Shown: piece after piece, positions 18,920-28,232 of the stretch
How positions within the stretch are numbered: the first letter of the stretch is position 1
Layout of the letters: each line of letters begins with the position of its first letter
From: Paraburkholderia sacchari
Lineage (GTDB): Bacteria > Pseudomonadota > Gammaproteobacteria > Burkholderiales > Burkholderiaceae
Assembly (NCBI RefSeq): GCF_000785435.2
Contig: NZ_JTDB02000003.1
Location: 310,001 to 374,000 of the forward strand
Length of the DNA stretch: 64,000 nucleotides
Direction: 5' to 3'
Translations under genes and position numbers: made by a program
Notes under the pieces: model-generated
Told to the model about the DNA's origin: nothing
The model's input: only the letters and a program-made list of their open reading frames with translations
Databases searched by the model: none

Positions 18920-19927
18920 TTATTGGTTTCGAGGCAACTGGAAGGCCTCGGCGAGAAGTTCGTAGGAGCGCAGGCGCGCCTCATAACTGCCTGCGACGGT
19001 CAGCACGACGAGCTCATCGGCGCGAAAGTCGTCCTTGAGCGCGTGCAGGCGCTCGGTGACGCGCTCGGGCGTGCCGATGATGCTGCGCGGCTTTTCGCGG
19101 TCGATCACGAGTTGTTCGCGCTCGCCGTATTCCTGCGCGCGGCCTTGTTCGAGGCTCGGAATCGGCGCGTTCAGTCCGTAGGCCATCTGCACGCGGCGCA
19201 GGTCGACGGCTTTTTCGAGGTCGGCGGCTTCGGCTTCGGTATCGGCGCAGATCGCAAACACCGCGCACGCGAGATACGGCTTTTGTTCGTGGCCAGGCTG
19301 GAAGGTGTCGCGGTAGGCGTTGGCCACCAGATGCCCGAAGTGGGCGTTGATGAAATGCGCGAACGAGAAACGCAGCCCGAATTGCGCCGCGAGCGCGCCG
19401 CCGAAATCGCTCGAACCCAGCACCCAGAGCTGCGGGCGCGTGGAGATTTGCGGCTGCAGCACGACGCCATGCGCGAGGTGGTCGGCGGGCAGCGTGCCTT
19501 CCATCAGGCCGACGAGATCCTGCACCTGCTGCGTGAACTGGTCACCGCGATTGTAAGCGCCCGCCGCGACGGCCTGCGCGGTGCGCATGTCGCCGCCGGG
19601 GGCGCGGCCCACACCCAGATCGACGCGTCCCGGGAACAGCGCCTCGAGCATCATGAATTGCTCGGCGACTTTGAACGGGCTGTAGTAGGGCAGCATAATG
19701 CCGCCCGAGCCGATGCGGATGCGTTTGGTTACGCTGCCGAGGCGCGCGAGCATGACTTCGGGGGCGGGGTTGCATACGCCCAGCAGGCCGTGGTGCTCGG
19801 CGCACCAGTAGCGCGTGTAGCCGAGGTCGTCGGCGAGCTGTGCGAGTTCGACGGTGGCGGCGATAGCGTCCGCCGCAGTGCGCCCGGCGATCACGGGCGA
19901 CTGGTCCAGTACGGAAAGCAGTGTCAT
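18920..19927 (-). CDS. Luciferase-like (LLM class) flavin-dependent oxidoreductase
   Basis: This single-domain bacterial-luciferase-fold protein (335 aa) probably uses FMNH2 or F420-like chemistry. Family landmarks are [65 protein letters not shown] and the C-terminal [12 protein letters not shown] segment. It resembles the YhbW group, whose substrate is not established. It lies between coaBC (67 bp upstream) and dut (14 bp downstream) on the same strand, so it is co-transcribed with essential genes. That says little about its reaction, although a link to flavin supply through ribF in the same operon is conceivable. Confidence 0.88.
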   Translation of the reverse strand: MTLLSVLDQSPVIAGRTAADAIAATVELAQLADDLGYTRYWCAEHHGLLGVCNPAPEVMLARLGSVTKRIRIGSGGIMLPYYSPFKVAEQFMMLEALFPGRVDLGVGRAPGGDMRTAQAVAAGAYNRGDQFTQQVQDLVGLMEGTLPADHLAHGVVLQPQISTRPQLWVLGSSDFGGALAAQFGLRFSFAHFINAHFGHLVANAYRDTFQPGHEQKPYLACAVFAICADTEAEAADLEKAVDLRRVQMAYGLNAPIPSLEQGRAQEYGEREQLVIDREKPRSIIGTPERVTERLHALKDDFRADELVVLTVAGSYEARLRSYELLAEAFQLPRNQ

Positions 19928-19994
19928 GGCAGTACTGCTCCTTCACTTCGTTCGCGGCGCCGCGTGCCAGCGCCCGAGGGCGCCGGCGCGCGCA

Positions 19995-21224
19995 TTACGA
20001 GATGATGCTCGGGTCCGGCAGACGCTTCGCGATTTCTGCGATTAGCGTCTGCGCGAGCGCCTGCTTGGCCGCGCGCGGCAGCGGCGTGCGGCCGGCGGCT
20101 TCGAACAGCACGACTTCGTTGTCGTCCTGGCCGAAGGTCAGCGGGCCGAGATTGCCGATCAGGAGCGGCACGTTTTTGCGCGCGCGCTTTTCTGCGCCGT
20201 GCACCTCGAGGTCGCCGCTTTCGGCGGCGAAGCCCACGCAGTACGGCGGATTCGGCATAGCCGCGACCGACGCCAGAATGTCGGGGTTCTCGACGAAACT
20301 GAACGTGGGCATGCGGTGCTCGGCCGTCTTCTTGATCTTGTGCGCGGCGACGTGATCGACGCGCCAGTCGGCCACCGCGGCCACGCCGATGAAGACATCG
20401 GCATCACTCGCTTCGCGCATTACCGCGTCGTACATCTGCTGCGCGGTCTGCACGTCTTCGCGCCAGACGCCCCACGGCGTGGGCAACGCAACGGGGCCCG
20501 CGACCAGATGCACCTCGGCGCCGGCTTGCTGCGCCGCGCGCGCGAGCGCGAAGCCCATCTTGCCGCTCGAGCGGTTCGTGATGCCGCGCACCGGGTCGAG
20601 CGGCTCGAAGGTCGGGCCCGCCGTGATCAGCAGCCTGCGGCCGGCCAGCACCTTGGGCGCGAAGAACGCGACGATGGCCTCGTAAATGGCTTCCGGCTCC
20701 AGCATGCGCCCGTCGCCGACTTCGCCGCAAGCCTGCGGGCCGGAGTCGGGGCCGAGCGTCTCGACGCCGTCGGCACGCAGTTGCGCGACGTTGCGCTGCG
20801 TGGCTGGGTTGTTCCACATCTGCCGGTTCATGGCCGGCACGACCAGCAGCGGGCAGTCGCGCGCAACGCACAGCGTGGCGAGCAGGTCGTCGGCGAAACC
20901 GTTGGCGAGTTTGGCGATGAAATCGGTGGAGGCGGGCGCGATGACGATGGCGTCCGCTTCGCGCGAGAGGTCGATGTGCGCCATGTTATTGGGCACGCGG
21001 CCGTCCCACTGGCTCGTGTAGACGGAGCGGCCCGAGAGCGCCTGCATCGTGACCGGCGTGATGAACTGGGTGGCCGCCTCGGTCATCACGATTTGCACGG
21101 TCGCACCGGCCTTGGTCAGGAGGCGCGTGAGCTCGGCGATCTTGTAACAGGCGATGCCGCCCGTCATGCCGAGCACGAGGTGGCGGCCGGCCAGTTCGCC
21201 CGGGGTTGCAGCGGAGGTGTTCAA
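19995..21224 (-). CDS. coaBC: Bifunctional phosphopantothenoylcysteine decarboxylase / phosphopantothenate-cysteine ligase
   Basis: This enzyme catalyses two consecutive steps of coenzyme A biosynthesis (409 aa). The N-terminal CoaC flavoprotein domain shows LGMTGGIACYKIAELTR, the active-site His region NNMAHIDLSREADAIVIAPAS and PAMNRQMWNNPATQRN. The C-terminal CoaB domain shows ITAGPTFEPLDPVRGITNRSSGKMG, and the catalytic KIKK lies in AAHKIKKTAEH. It starts 28 bp after the lspA stop in the same operon. Confidence 0.97.
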   Translation of the reverse strand: MNTSAATPGELAGRHLVLGMTGGIACYKIAELTRLLTKAGATVQIVMTEAATQFITPVTMQALSGRSVYTSQWDGRVPNNMAHIDLSREADAIVIAPASTDFIAKLANGFADDLLATLCVARDCPLLVVPAMNRQMWNNPATQRNVAQLRADGVETLGPDSGPQACGEVGDGRMLEPEAIYEAIVAFFAPKVLAGRRLLITAGPTFEPLDPVRGITNRSSGKMGFALARAAQQAGAEVHLVAGPVALPTPWGVWREDVQTAQQMYDAVMREASDADVFIGVAAVADWRVDHVAAHKIKKTAEHRMPTFSFVENPDILASVAAMPNPPYCVGFAAESGDLEVHGAEKRARKNVPLLIGNLGPLTFGQDDNEVVLFEAAGRTPLPRAAKQALAQTLIAEIAKRLPDPSIIS

Positions 21225-21252
21225 ATCAAGTCTCCCTCTACTTCACGCTGTG

Positions 21253-21771
21253 TTAGCGCGAGCCGCGCACGCGCCGCAATTCGTCGAGCACCAGCAGGAT
21301 GGCACCAACGGTGATCGCGCTGTCGGCAACGTTGAACGCCGGCCAGTGCGACGCGCCCAGGTGGAAATCGAGGAAGTCGATCACATGGCCGTACATCAGG
21401 CGGTCGATCACGTTGCCGAGCGCGCCGCCAAGTATCAGCGCGAGTGCGGTGCAAAAGAGGCGCTGCCCCGCGTGGCGCTTGAGCAGGTAGCCGATCACGA
21501 TGGCCGCGACCACGCCGAGCGCCGTGAATGCCCAGCGCTGCCAGCCGCCCGCCGCTGCAAGGAAGTTGAACGCGGCCCCCTTGTTGTAGACCAGCACGAG
21601 ATTGAAGAACGGCGTGACCACGCGGCCTTCGCCATAGCTGAACATCCGCGAGATCGCGATCTTCGTGAGCTGGTCAGCGAGGATCACGATCACCGCGATG
21701 CCGAGCCACGGCGCGAGCGTGCCGTGCGCGCCGCTCGACTTCGACTGTTTCGGCAGGGTCGTTTTGGCCAT
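21253..21771 (-). CDS. lspA: Lipoprotein signal peptidase
   Basis: This inner-membrane aspartyl protease (SPase II) removes signal peptides from diacylglyceryl-modified prolipoproteins. The 172-aa product has four helices. The conserved blocks are ADQLTK near the first catalytic region, [10 protein letters not shown], the catalytic [11 protein letters not shown] and the second Asp region [11 protein letters not shown] (here [11 protein letters not shown]). I start at ATG 21771 (MAKTTLPKQ), whose A is the last base of the ileS stop (TAATG), so translation is coupled. An open frame further upstream lies inside ileS. Confidence 0.96.
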   Translation of the reverse strand: MAKTTLPKQSKSSGAHGTLAPWLGIAVIVILADQLTKIAISRMFSYGEGRVVTPFFNLVLVYNKGAAFNFLAAAGGWQRWAFTALGVVAAIVIGYLLKRHAGQRLFCTALALILGGALGNVIDRLMYGHVIDFLDFHLGASHWPAFNVADSAITVGAILLVLDELRRVRGSR

Positions 21772-24623
21772 TATGCCGCGCTCCGCGCTTCGCCGTTGCC
21801 GAACAGATTGGCCACGCAGCGGCCGCACAGGCCCGGGTGTTCGGCGTTCGCGCCGACGTCTTCGCGGTAGTGCCAGCAGCGCTCGCACTTGAGGTACTTC
21901 GAGGTGACGACTTCGACGCCTTCGTCGGCTTCGCTCGCGACCTTCACGACTTCGGCCGCCGAGGTGATCAGCACGAACTTGAGGTCTTCGCCCAGCGAAG
22001 TGAGTGCGTCATGGCGCGCGCCGCTCGCCAGAATGCGTACCTCGGCCTGCAGCGACGAGCCGATCTGGTTCGCCACGCGCGCCTCTTCAAGCGCTTTCGT
22101 CACGTTGCCGCGGACTTCGCGCAGGAGCGTCCATTTGGCGATCAGCTCGGGCGCCGCTTCGATGTCCGGGAACGCGTGGAACGTCTCGGTGAAGATGGTC
22201 GTGCTGTGCGGCTGGAACACCTTCCAGGCTTCTTCGGCCGTGAACGAGAGGAACGGCGCGAGGATGCGCAGCAGGCTGTGCGTGATGTGATGCAGCGCGG
22301 TCTGCGCGGCGCGGCGCGCGGCCGAATCGGGCGCGCTCGTGTACAGGCGGTCCTTGAGCACGTCCAGATAGAAGCCGCCCATGTCTTCCGAGCAGAACGT
22401 CTGCAGCTTCGCCACGACCGGGTGGAACTCGTAGCGGTCATAGTGGGACAGCACGTCGCTTTGCAGCGTGTGCGTGAGCGCGACGGCGTAGCGGTCGATT
22501 TCGAGCCACTCGCTGGCGGGCAGCGCATGTTTTTCGAAGTCGAAGTCCGACAGGTTCGAAAGCAGGAAGCGCAGCGTGTTGCGGATGCGGCGGTAGCCTT
22601 CGGTTACGCGCTTGAGAATTTCCTCCGAAATCGCCAGCTCGCCCGAATAGTCGGTCGAGGCGATCCACAGACGGATGATTTCCGCGCCCAGACGGTTCGC
22701 CACCTCATGCGGATCGACGCCGTTGCCGAGCGACTTCGACATCTTGCGGCCTTCGCCGTCCACCGTGAAGCCGTGCGTGAGCAGCGCGTTGTACGGCGGG
22801 CGGCCATCGAGCATCGAAGCCGTGAGCAGCGACGAGTGGAACCAGCCGCGGTGCTGGTCCGAGCCTTCGAGGTACAGGTCGGCCGGGAACTGGAGCTCGT
22901 CCTTATGCGAGCCGCGCAGCACGTGCCAGTGCGTCGTGCCCGAGTCGAACCACACATCGAGCGTGTCGCGGTTCTTTTCGTACATATTGGCGTCGTCGCC
23001 GATCAACTCGCGCGCGTCGAGCGTCTGCCACGCCTCGATACCTTCCTTTTCCACGCGCTTCGCGACTTCTTCGAGCAGCTCCAGCGTGCGCGGATGCAGC
23101 TCGCCGGTTTCCTTGTGCACGAAGAACGCCATCGGCACGCCCCATTGGCGCTGGCGCGAGAGCGTCCAGTCGGGGCGGTTCGCGATCATCGAATAGAGGC
23201 GCTGCTTGCCCCACGACGGGTAGAACGCGGTCGCCTCGATGCCTTCGAGCGCCGTCTCGCGCAGCGTCTTGCCGCCGTCCTTCGGCGTGACGTCCATGCC
23301 CGCGAACCACTGCGAGGTGGCGCGGTAGATGATGGGCGTCTTGTGGCGCCAGCAGTGCATGTAGCTGTGCACGTACTTTTCGCTGCGCAGCAGGGTGCCG
23401 GCCGCGTCCAGCGCGTCGACGATCTGCGGGTTCGCGGCCCAGATCGTGAGACCGCCGAACAGCGGCAGCGATTCGATGTAGCGGCCATCGCCCATCACGG
23501 GGCTGATGATGTCCGAATCGGCCATGTTGTGCGCCTTGCACGACACGAAGTCTTCCACGCCGTAGGCGGGCGCAGAGTGCACGATGCCCGTGCCGGTGTC
23601 GGTCGTCACGTAGTCGCCGAGATAGATGGGCGAGGTGCGCTTGTAGCCCGGATGCGCCGAGGCGAGCGGGTGGTTGAAGCGCAGGTTCGCGAGCTTCTCG
23701 CCCTTCGTGGTGGCGACGATCCTGCCGGTCAGGCCGAAGTCCTTCATGCAGGCTTCGACGCGCTCGACCGCCAGGATCAGCAGGCCGCGCTCGGTGTCGA
23801 CGAGCGCGTAGTCGATCTCCGGATGCACGTTGAGCGCCTGGTTCGACGGAATGGTCCACGGCGTGGTGGTCCAGATCACGATGCCGCCTTCCTCGCGCGG
23901 CAGGGCGGCGAGGCCGAACGCGGCCGCCGTCTGCTCGGGTTGCGCGAACGTGAACAGCACGTCGATGGTCGGATCGGTCTTGTCCTTGTACTCGACCTCG
24001 GCCTCGGCGAGCGCCGAGCCGCAGTCGAAGCACCAGTTCACGGGCTTCAGGCCCCGGAAGACATAGCCCTTCTCGATGATCTTCGCGAGCGCACGGATCT
24101 CGTTCGCCTCGTTCACGAAGTTCATGGTCTTGTACGGGTTGTCCCAGTCGCCGAGCACGCCGAGGCGCTTGAAGCCGGCCTTCTGCGTCTCGATCTGGCC
24201 GGCCGCGTACTCGCGCGCCTTCTTCATCACTTCCTGAGCCGGCAGCGACTTGCCGAACTGCTTTTCGATCTGGATTTCGATCGGCATGCCGTGGCAGTCC
24301 CAGCCCGGCACGTAGACCGCGTCATAGCCCGCGAGATTGCGCGCCTTGACGATCATGTCCTTGAGGATCTTGTTGACCGCGTGGCCGAGGTGGATGTCGC
24401 CGTTCGCATACGGCGGGCCGTCGTGCAGGATGAACTTCTTGCGGCCCTTCGAGGCTTCCCGGATCTGCTTGTAGATGCCTTTTTCTTCCCACTCCTTGAC
24501 CCATTGCGGCTCGCGCTTGGGCAAGTCGCCGCGCATCGGGAACGGGGTGTCCAGAAGATTGACGGGGTACTTCGATTCGGACTTCTGCGCGGCTTTGCCG
24601 GAGGATGCTTTCTTGTCGCTCAT
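21771..24623 (-). CDS. ileS: Isoleucyl-tRNA synthetase
   Basis: This class I aminoacyl-tRNA synthetase charges tRNA-Ile (950 aa). The HIGH motif appears as [15 protein letters not shown] and the KMSKS motif as [14 protein letters not shown]. The editing domain includes the [14 protein letters not shown] element. The C-terminal zinc finger is intact, with [10 protein letters not shown] followed by CGRC. I start at ATG 24623 ([14 protein letters not shown]). A longer frame adds a non-conserved extension. No strong Shine-Dalgarno is visible. It overlaps lspA by one base and follows ribF at 177 bp. Confidence 0.97.
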   Translation of the reverse strand: MSDKKASSGKAAQKSESKYPVNLLDTPFPMRGDLPKREPQWVKEWEEKGIYKQIREASKGRKKFILHDGPPYANGDIHLGHAVNKILKDMIVKARNLAGYDAVYVPGWDCHGMPIEIQIEKQFGKSLPAQEVMKKAREYAAGQIETQKAGFKRLGVLGDWDNPYKTMNFVNEANEIRALAKIIEKGYVFRGLKPVNWCFDCGSALAEAEVEYKDKTDPTIDVLFTFAQPEQTAAAFGLAALPREEGGIVIWTTTPWTIPSNQALNVHPEIDYALVDTERGLLILAVERVEACMKDFGLTGRIVATTKGEKLANLRFNHPLASAHPGYKRTSPIYLGDYVTTDTGTGIVHSAPAYGVEDFVSCKAHNMADSDIISPVMGDGRYIESLPLFGGLTIWAANPQIVDALDAAGTLLRSEKYVHSYMHCWRHKTPIIYRATSQWFAGMDVTPKDGGKTLRETALEGIEATAFYPSWGKQRLYSMIANRPDWTLSRQRQWGVPMAFFVHKETGELHPRTLELLEEVAKRVEKEGIEAWQTLDARELIGDDANMYEKNRDTLDVWFDSGTTHWHVLRGSHKDELQFPADLYLEGSDQHRGWFHSSLLTASMLDGRPPYNALLTHGFTVDGEGRKMSKSLGNGVDPHEVANRLGAEIIRLWIASTDYSGELAISEEILKRVTEGYRRIRNTLRFLLSNLSDFDFEKHALPASEWLEIDRYAVALTHTLQSDVLSHYDRYEFHPVVAKLQTFCSEDMGGFYLDVLKDRLYTSAPDSAARRAAQTALHHITHSLLRILAPFLSFTAEEAWKVFQPHSTTIFTETFHAFPDIEAAPELIAKWTLLREVRGNVTKALEEARVANQIGSSLQAEVRILASGARHDALTSLGEDLKFVLITSAAEVVKVASEADEGVEVVTSKYLKCERCWHYREDVGANAEHPGLCGRCVANLFGNGEARSAA

Positions 24624-24800
24624 GGTGAGATCACGTGGAATTCGGGGGATGCACGGCGGCAGCATTGCGGCGATGCCGCGCAACCGTCGCCTCGGGCGCC
24701 GCCTGCCGCTGAAGCGGCGGCGCCGTGGGGCGGAGCGGCCCGAGCGCCCTTGTCTCGCCTTGCCGGACGCAAAGGACGAGACGCGCGCGCGGGCCGCGGC

Positions 24801-25796
24801 TTACCTAATTCGGTCAGTGGCCGAGGTCGCGAAGCCGGTGGAACGGCTGCCGGTTACGTCAGTGCCCGCGGCGGCGAACCAGGCGCGGGTGTTCGCCACG
24901 TCGCGCGCAATCGCGGCAGTGAGCGATTCGAGGTCGGCGAACTTCTCCTCGTCGCGCAGCTTCTTGAGAAACTCGACGCGCACGAGCTTGCCGTAGGCGT
25001 TGCCGTGCCAGTCGAGCAGATGCACTTCCAGCAGCACGCGGCCCGAGTCGTCGACCGTCGGGCGCACGCCGAGGCTCGCGACGCCGGGCAGCGGATCGTC
25101 GGCGATGCCATGCACCTGCACGACGAAGATGCCCTTGAGCGCCGGGCGCTTATGGCCGATCGGCAGGTTCAGCGTGGGAAAGCCGAGATCGCGGCCGAGC
25201 TTCAGGCCATGCGTAACGTGCCCGCTGATCGCGTAGCCGCAGCCGAGCGAAGCGCGCGCGGCGTCCAGGTCGCCTGCCGCGAGCTGGGCGCGCACGGCCG
25301 AGCTGGAGATCCGCACGCCCGAGGGGTCGGCCACGGTGGCCATCTGCTCGACTTCGAAGCCGTGCTGCGTGCCCGCGGCTTGCAGCGAGGCGAAATCGCC
25401 CGCGCGCTTTGCGCCGTAGCGGAAGTCGTCGCCGATCATCATCCAGCGCGCGTGCAGGCCGCCGACGATGATGCGCTCGACGAACGTCTCGGGCGACTGG
25501 CTCGCGAATGTATGGTTGAAATGCTCGACCACGACGCGGTCCACGCCGTTCTCGCGCAGCGCCTCGAGCTTGTCGCGCAGCATGGCGATGCGCGGCGGGG
25601 CGCTGGCCGGATTGAAGAATTCGCGCGGATGCGGCTCGAAGGTCATCACGCAGACGGGCAGGCCGCGTGCGTTGGCGGCTTCGCGCACGCGCGCGAGCAA
25701 CGCTTGATGTCCGCGGTGGACACCGTCGAAGTTGCCGATGGTAAGCGCGCAGGGCGCGCGACTTTCGGCGTTGGGAAGACCGCGGAAGACTCTCAC
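24801..25796 (-). CDS. ribF: Bifunctional riboflavin kinase / FAD synthetase
   Basis: This enzyme phosphorylates riboflavin to FMN and adenylylates FMN to FAD (331 aa). The N-terminal nucleotidyltransferase domain shows LTIGNFDGVHRGHQALL and the ISSSAVR motif, and the C-terminal flavokinase domain shows GRDLGFPTLNLPI and GVASLGVRPTVDDSG. I take the GTG at 25796 (VRVFRGLPNAESRAPCALTIGNFDGVH), which aligns with the E. coli start. An ATG at 25850 would add 18 residues encoded by a repeat-rich stretch. It heads the ileS-lspA-coaBC operon and is divergent from purN. Confidence 0.95.
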   Translation of the reverse strand: MRVFRGLPNAESRAPCALTIGNFDGVHRGHQALLARVREAANARGLPVCVMTFEPHPREFFNPASAPPRIAMLRDKLEALRENGVDRVVVEHFNHTFASQSPETFVERIIVGGLHARWMMIGDDFRYGAKRAGDFASLQAAGTQHGFEVEQMATVADPSGVRISSSAVRAQLAAGDLDAARASLGCGYAISGHVTHGLKLGRDLGFPTLNLPIGHKRPALKGIFVVQVHGIADDPLPGVASLGVRPTVDDSGRVLLEVHLLDWHGNAYGKLVRVEFLKKLRDEEKFADLESLTAAIARDVANTRAWFAAAGTDVTGSRSTGFATSATDRIR

Positions 25797-25802
25797 GATA
25801 GC

Positions 25803-25830
25803 GGAACCTGGAGGAACCTGAGGGAACCTG
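25803..25830 (-). repeat. Three 10-nt-phased repeats in the ribF leader
   Basis: On the minus strand CAGGTTCC occurs three times at exactly 10-nt intervals (plus-strand GGAACCTG at 25803, 25813 and 25823), ending 6 nt before the GTG start of ribF. No ordinary Shine-Dalgarno is present, so an AGG within the last copy may serve as one. Confidence 0.85.
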
Positions 25831-25972
25831 GAAAAGTGCGCGCGGGCCATGCGCGCCGATCAATACCGGTGATGCGGCCATGGCCGCGACTAAACAGGAG
25901 ATTATAAACGCACGGGGCGACAATCGCCGCCGCGCGAGCGTCGGATGCCCGCCCCGATGATAAAATCCGCGG

Positions 25973-26686
25973 ATGAAAAATCTCGTCATCCTGATTTCCG
26001 GGCGGGGCAGCAACATGGAGGCTATCGTGCGCGCGTGCGCAAACGAAGCCTGGCCGGCGCGCATCGCCGCCGTGATTGCCAACCGCCCCGACGCCGCGGG
26101 CCTTGCGTTCGCTGCGTCGCACGGCATTGCCACGGGGGTCGTCGACCACCGCCAGTATCCCGACCGCGCCTCGTTCGACACGGCGCTTGCCCAGGCCATC
26201 GACAACCACGCGCCGGACCTCGTCGTGCTCGCGGGCTTCATGCGCGTGCTGACCGAGGGCTTCGTGCAGCGTTATTCGGGTCGCATGCTTAATATTCATC
26301 CCTCGCTGCTGCCGAGCTTTCCGGGCTTGAAGACGCATGAGAAGGCGATCGAGGCGGGCTGCCGCGTGCATGGCGCCACGGTCCATTTCGTCACGCCTAC
26401 GCTCGATCATGGCCCGATCGTGATGCAATCGGCCGTGCCCGTGCGCACGGGCGACGACGCCGCGGCGCTCGCCGCGCGCGTGCTCGCGACCGAGCACGTG
26501 ATTTATCCGCGTGCGGTGCGCTGGTTCGTCGAAGGGCGCCTCGCGCTCGATGGCGAGCGCGTGACGCTCACGCCGCCCGAAGCACAGTGGCTCTTCGTTG
26601 ATGAAGCCAGCGTGGAAGAAAACGCAAAAACAGGCGCACAAGCGGTAAAAGCAGGCGCATCAACACACGCCGGGGAGGGCGCATGA
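25973..26686 (+). CDS. purN: Phosphoribosylglycinamide formyltransferase
   Basis: This enzyme transfers the formyl group of 10-formyl-THF to GAR in purine synthesis. The 237-aa product shows ISGRGSNMEAIV (phosphate-binding loop), LAGFMRVLTEGFVQ, the catalytic NIHPSLLPSFPGLKTHEKAIEAG and HGATVHFVTPTLDHGPIV. It is about 20 residues longer than E. coli PurN owing to an Ala/Gly-rich tail. TAAAAT ends 6 nt before the ATG and no Shine-Dalgarno is visible, so a leaderless start is possible. Its TGA overlaps the next gene's ATG by 4 bp. Confidence 0.96.
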   Translation: MKNLVILISGRGSNMEAIVRACANEAWPARIAAVIANRPDAAGLAFAASHGIATGVVDHRQYPDRASFDTALAQAIDNHAPDLVVLAGFMRVLTEGFVQRYSGRMLNIHPSLLPSFPGLKTHEKAIEAGCRVHGATVHFVTPTLDHGPIVMQSAVPVRTGDDAAALAARVLATEHVIYPRAVRWFVEGRLALDGERVTLTPPEAQWLFVDEASVEENAKTGAQAVKAGASTHAGEGA

Positions 26687-28074
26687 GATTGCATGGTTTC
26701 TTGATCGGACAGACCGAGACGTTGCTGGCCGACGTGCTCAAGTTCACGGGTCCCGCCGACGCGGTGACGAGCCGCTTCTTCCGCGAGCACCCGAAGCTCG
26801 GCCATGCCGAGCGCGGCGTGATCGCCGAGGCGGTGTTCGCGGTGCTGCGCCGGCGCATGGAGTTCGCGCATCTGGCCGAGAGCGGCACGGGCAGTCCGAC
26901 GCGGCGTCTCACGCTGCTCGGTCTGATGGCGACGGCCGGGCGCTCGGCGATCCGCCCGTTCGTGTCCGACGCAGAGGCAAGCTGGCTCGAGCACGTCGCG
27001 AAGATCGATCCGGCAAGCCTGCCGCAGCGCGTGCAGCTCAATTTGCCCGAGTGGATCATGAAGGCGCTGGAAACGCGCTTCGACGCGGCCGAGCTCGCGC
27101 AACTGGCGGCCGCATTGAATTACCCGGCGCCGCTCGATCTGCGCGCGAACCCCATCAAGGCGAACCGTGACGAGCTGCTGAAAGCGCTGGCCGCGGCCAG
27201 CATCGAAGCCGGCGAGACGCCGTTTGCGCCATTCGGCGTGCGCGTGACGGGCAAGCCCGCGCTCGCGAAGCTCGACGCGTTCAAGGAAGGCTGGTTCGAG
27301 GTACAGGACGAGGGCAGCCAGCTGCTGTGCTCGCTCGTGGCGCCGCGCCGTGGCGAGATGGTGGTGGACTTTTGCGCGGGTGCGGGCGGCAAGACGCTGG
27401 CGCTGGGCGCGATGATGCGCTCCACGGGCCGCCTCTATGCGTTCGACATTTCCGAGCGGCGCCTCGCGAAGCTCAAGCCGCGCCTTGCGCGCAGCGGTCT
27501 GTCGAACGTGAATCCGGTGCTGATCGATAGCGAGCACGACGCCAAGATCAAGCGTCTCATCGGCAAGATCGACCGCGTGCTCGTGGATGCGCCGTGCTCG
27601 GGCCTCGGCACGCTGCGTCGCAACCCCGACCTCAAGTGGCGCCAGTCGCCGGAGTCGATCGCCGAGCTCGCGCCCAAGCAGCTTTCGATTCTCACGAGCG
27701 CGGCGCGCCTGCTCAAGCGCGGCGGCCGCCTCGTCTACGCAACCTGCAGCATTCTCGAAGCCGAGAACGAAGCGGTCGTGAAGCAGTTCCTCGAAGCCCA
27801 TCCCGACTTCGTGCTGGTAAGCGCGCGCGACGTGCTCGCGGACCAGCGCGTGGGCCTCGACACCGGCGAATTTCTCTCGATGTGGCCGCACCGCCACGCG
27901 ACGGACGGCTTCTTTGCAGCCGTGCTGGAGCGTCGCGGCGAAGCGCCGTCGAAGACGAAGCAGGCTGGCGCCGCCACGACGCCGGACGAGGCTGCCGCCG
28001 TGACCGAAGCCGCCGACGCTATCGCGAAGGCGCAGCAGTCGGAGGCCGACGAGCCCGACGCGGCGCTGAAGTAA
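26683..28074 (+). CDS. RsmB/NOP-family RNA (cytosine-5)-methyltransferase
   Basis: This SAM-dependent m5C RNA methyltransferase (463 aa) has an N-terminal NusB-like helical region (about 1-150), a linker, and a Rossmann methyltransferase domain. The SAM site is VDFCAGAGGKTLALG. The catalytic cysteines lie in VDAPCSGLGTLRRNPD (motif IV) and VYATCSILEAENE (motif VI). It is related to RsmB (Sun/Fmu), but it is coupled to purN rather than fmt and its exact target is not deducible. A low-complexity Lys/Ala/Glu-rich tail follows residue 425. Translation is coupled to purN by the ATGA overlap. Confidence 0.9.
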   Translation: MRLHGFLIGQTETLLADVLKFTGPADAVTSRFFREHPKLGHAERGVIAEAVFAVLRRRMEFAHLAESGTGSPTRRLTLLGLMATAGRSAIRPFVSDAEASWLEHVAKIDPASLPQRVQLNLPEWIMKALETRFDAAELAQLAAALNYPAPLDLRANPIKANRDELLKALAAASIEAGETPFAPFGVRVTGKPALAKLDAFKEGWFEVQDEGSQLLCSLVAPRRGEMVVDFCAGAGGKTLALGAMMRSTGRLYAFDISERRLAKLKPRLARSGLSNVNPVLIDSEHDAKIKRLIGKIDRVLVDAPCSGLGTLRRNPDLKWRQSPESIAELAPKQLSILTSAARLLKRGGRLVYATCSILEAENEAVVKQFLEAHPDFVLVSARDVLADQRVGLDTGEFLSMWPHRHATDGFFAAVLERRGEAPSKTKQAGAATTPDEAAAVTEAADAIAKAQQSEADEPDAALK

Positions 28075-28095
28075 GCAAACGGTAGTGGTGGTTCG

Positions 28096-28130
28096 CGCGG
28101 GGCCGTCCGGTGGAGCTGGACGGCCCCGCG
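28096..28130 (+). terminator. Strong hairpin, possible terminator
   Basis: The 11-bp inverted repeat CGGGGCCGTCC / GGACGGCCCCG follows the methyltransferase gene by about 24 bp. It lacks a real T run, so termination efficiency is doubtful. Confidence 0.4.
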
Positions 28131-28232
28131 TCATTTCGGGCGCTTTTTGCGGCTTTTCTTGAGCGGCATGCGTAGCGACGCGCAGCGTCGAGCGGTTACG
28201 ATCAGCGCCTCTTTTGCACGTTGCCGCACCGC

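Noticed and set aside
21837..25907. A 1356-codon open frame on the plus strand opposite ileS and ribF
   Set aside because: It lies antisense to two essential genes whose motifs are complete. The composition is that of a GC-bias shadow frame.
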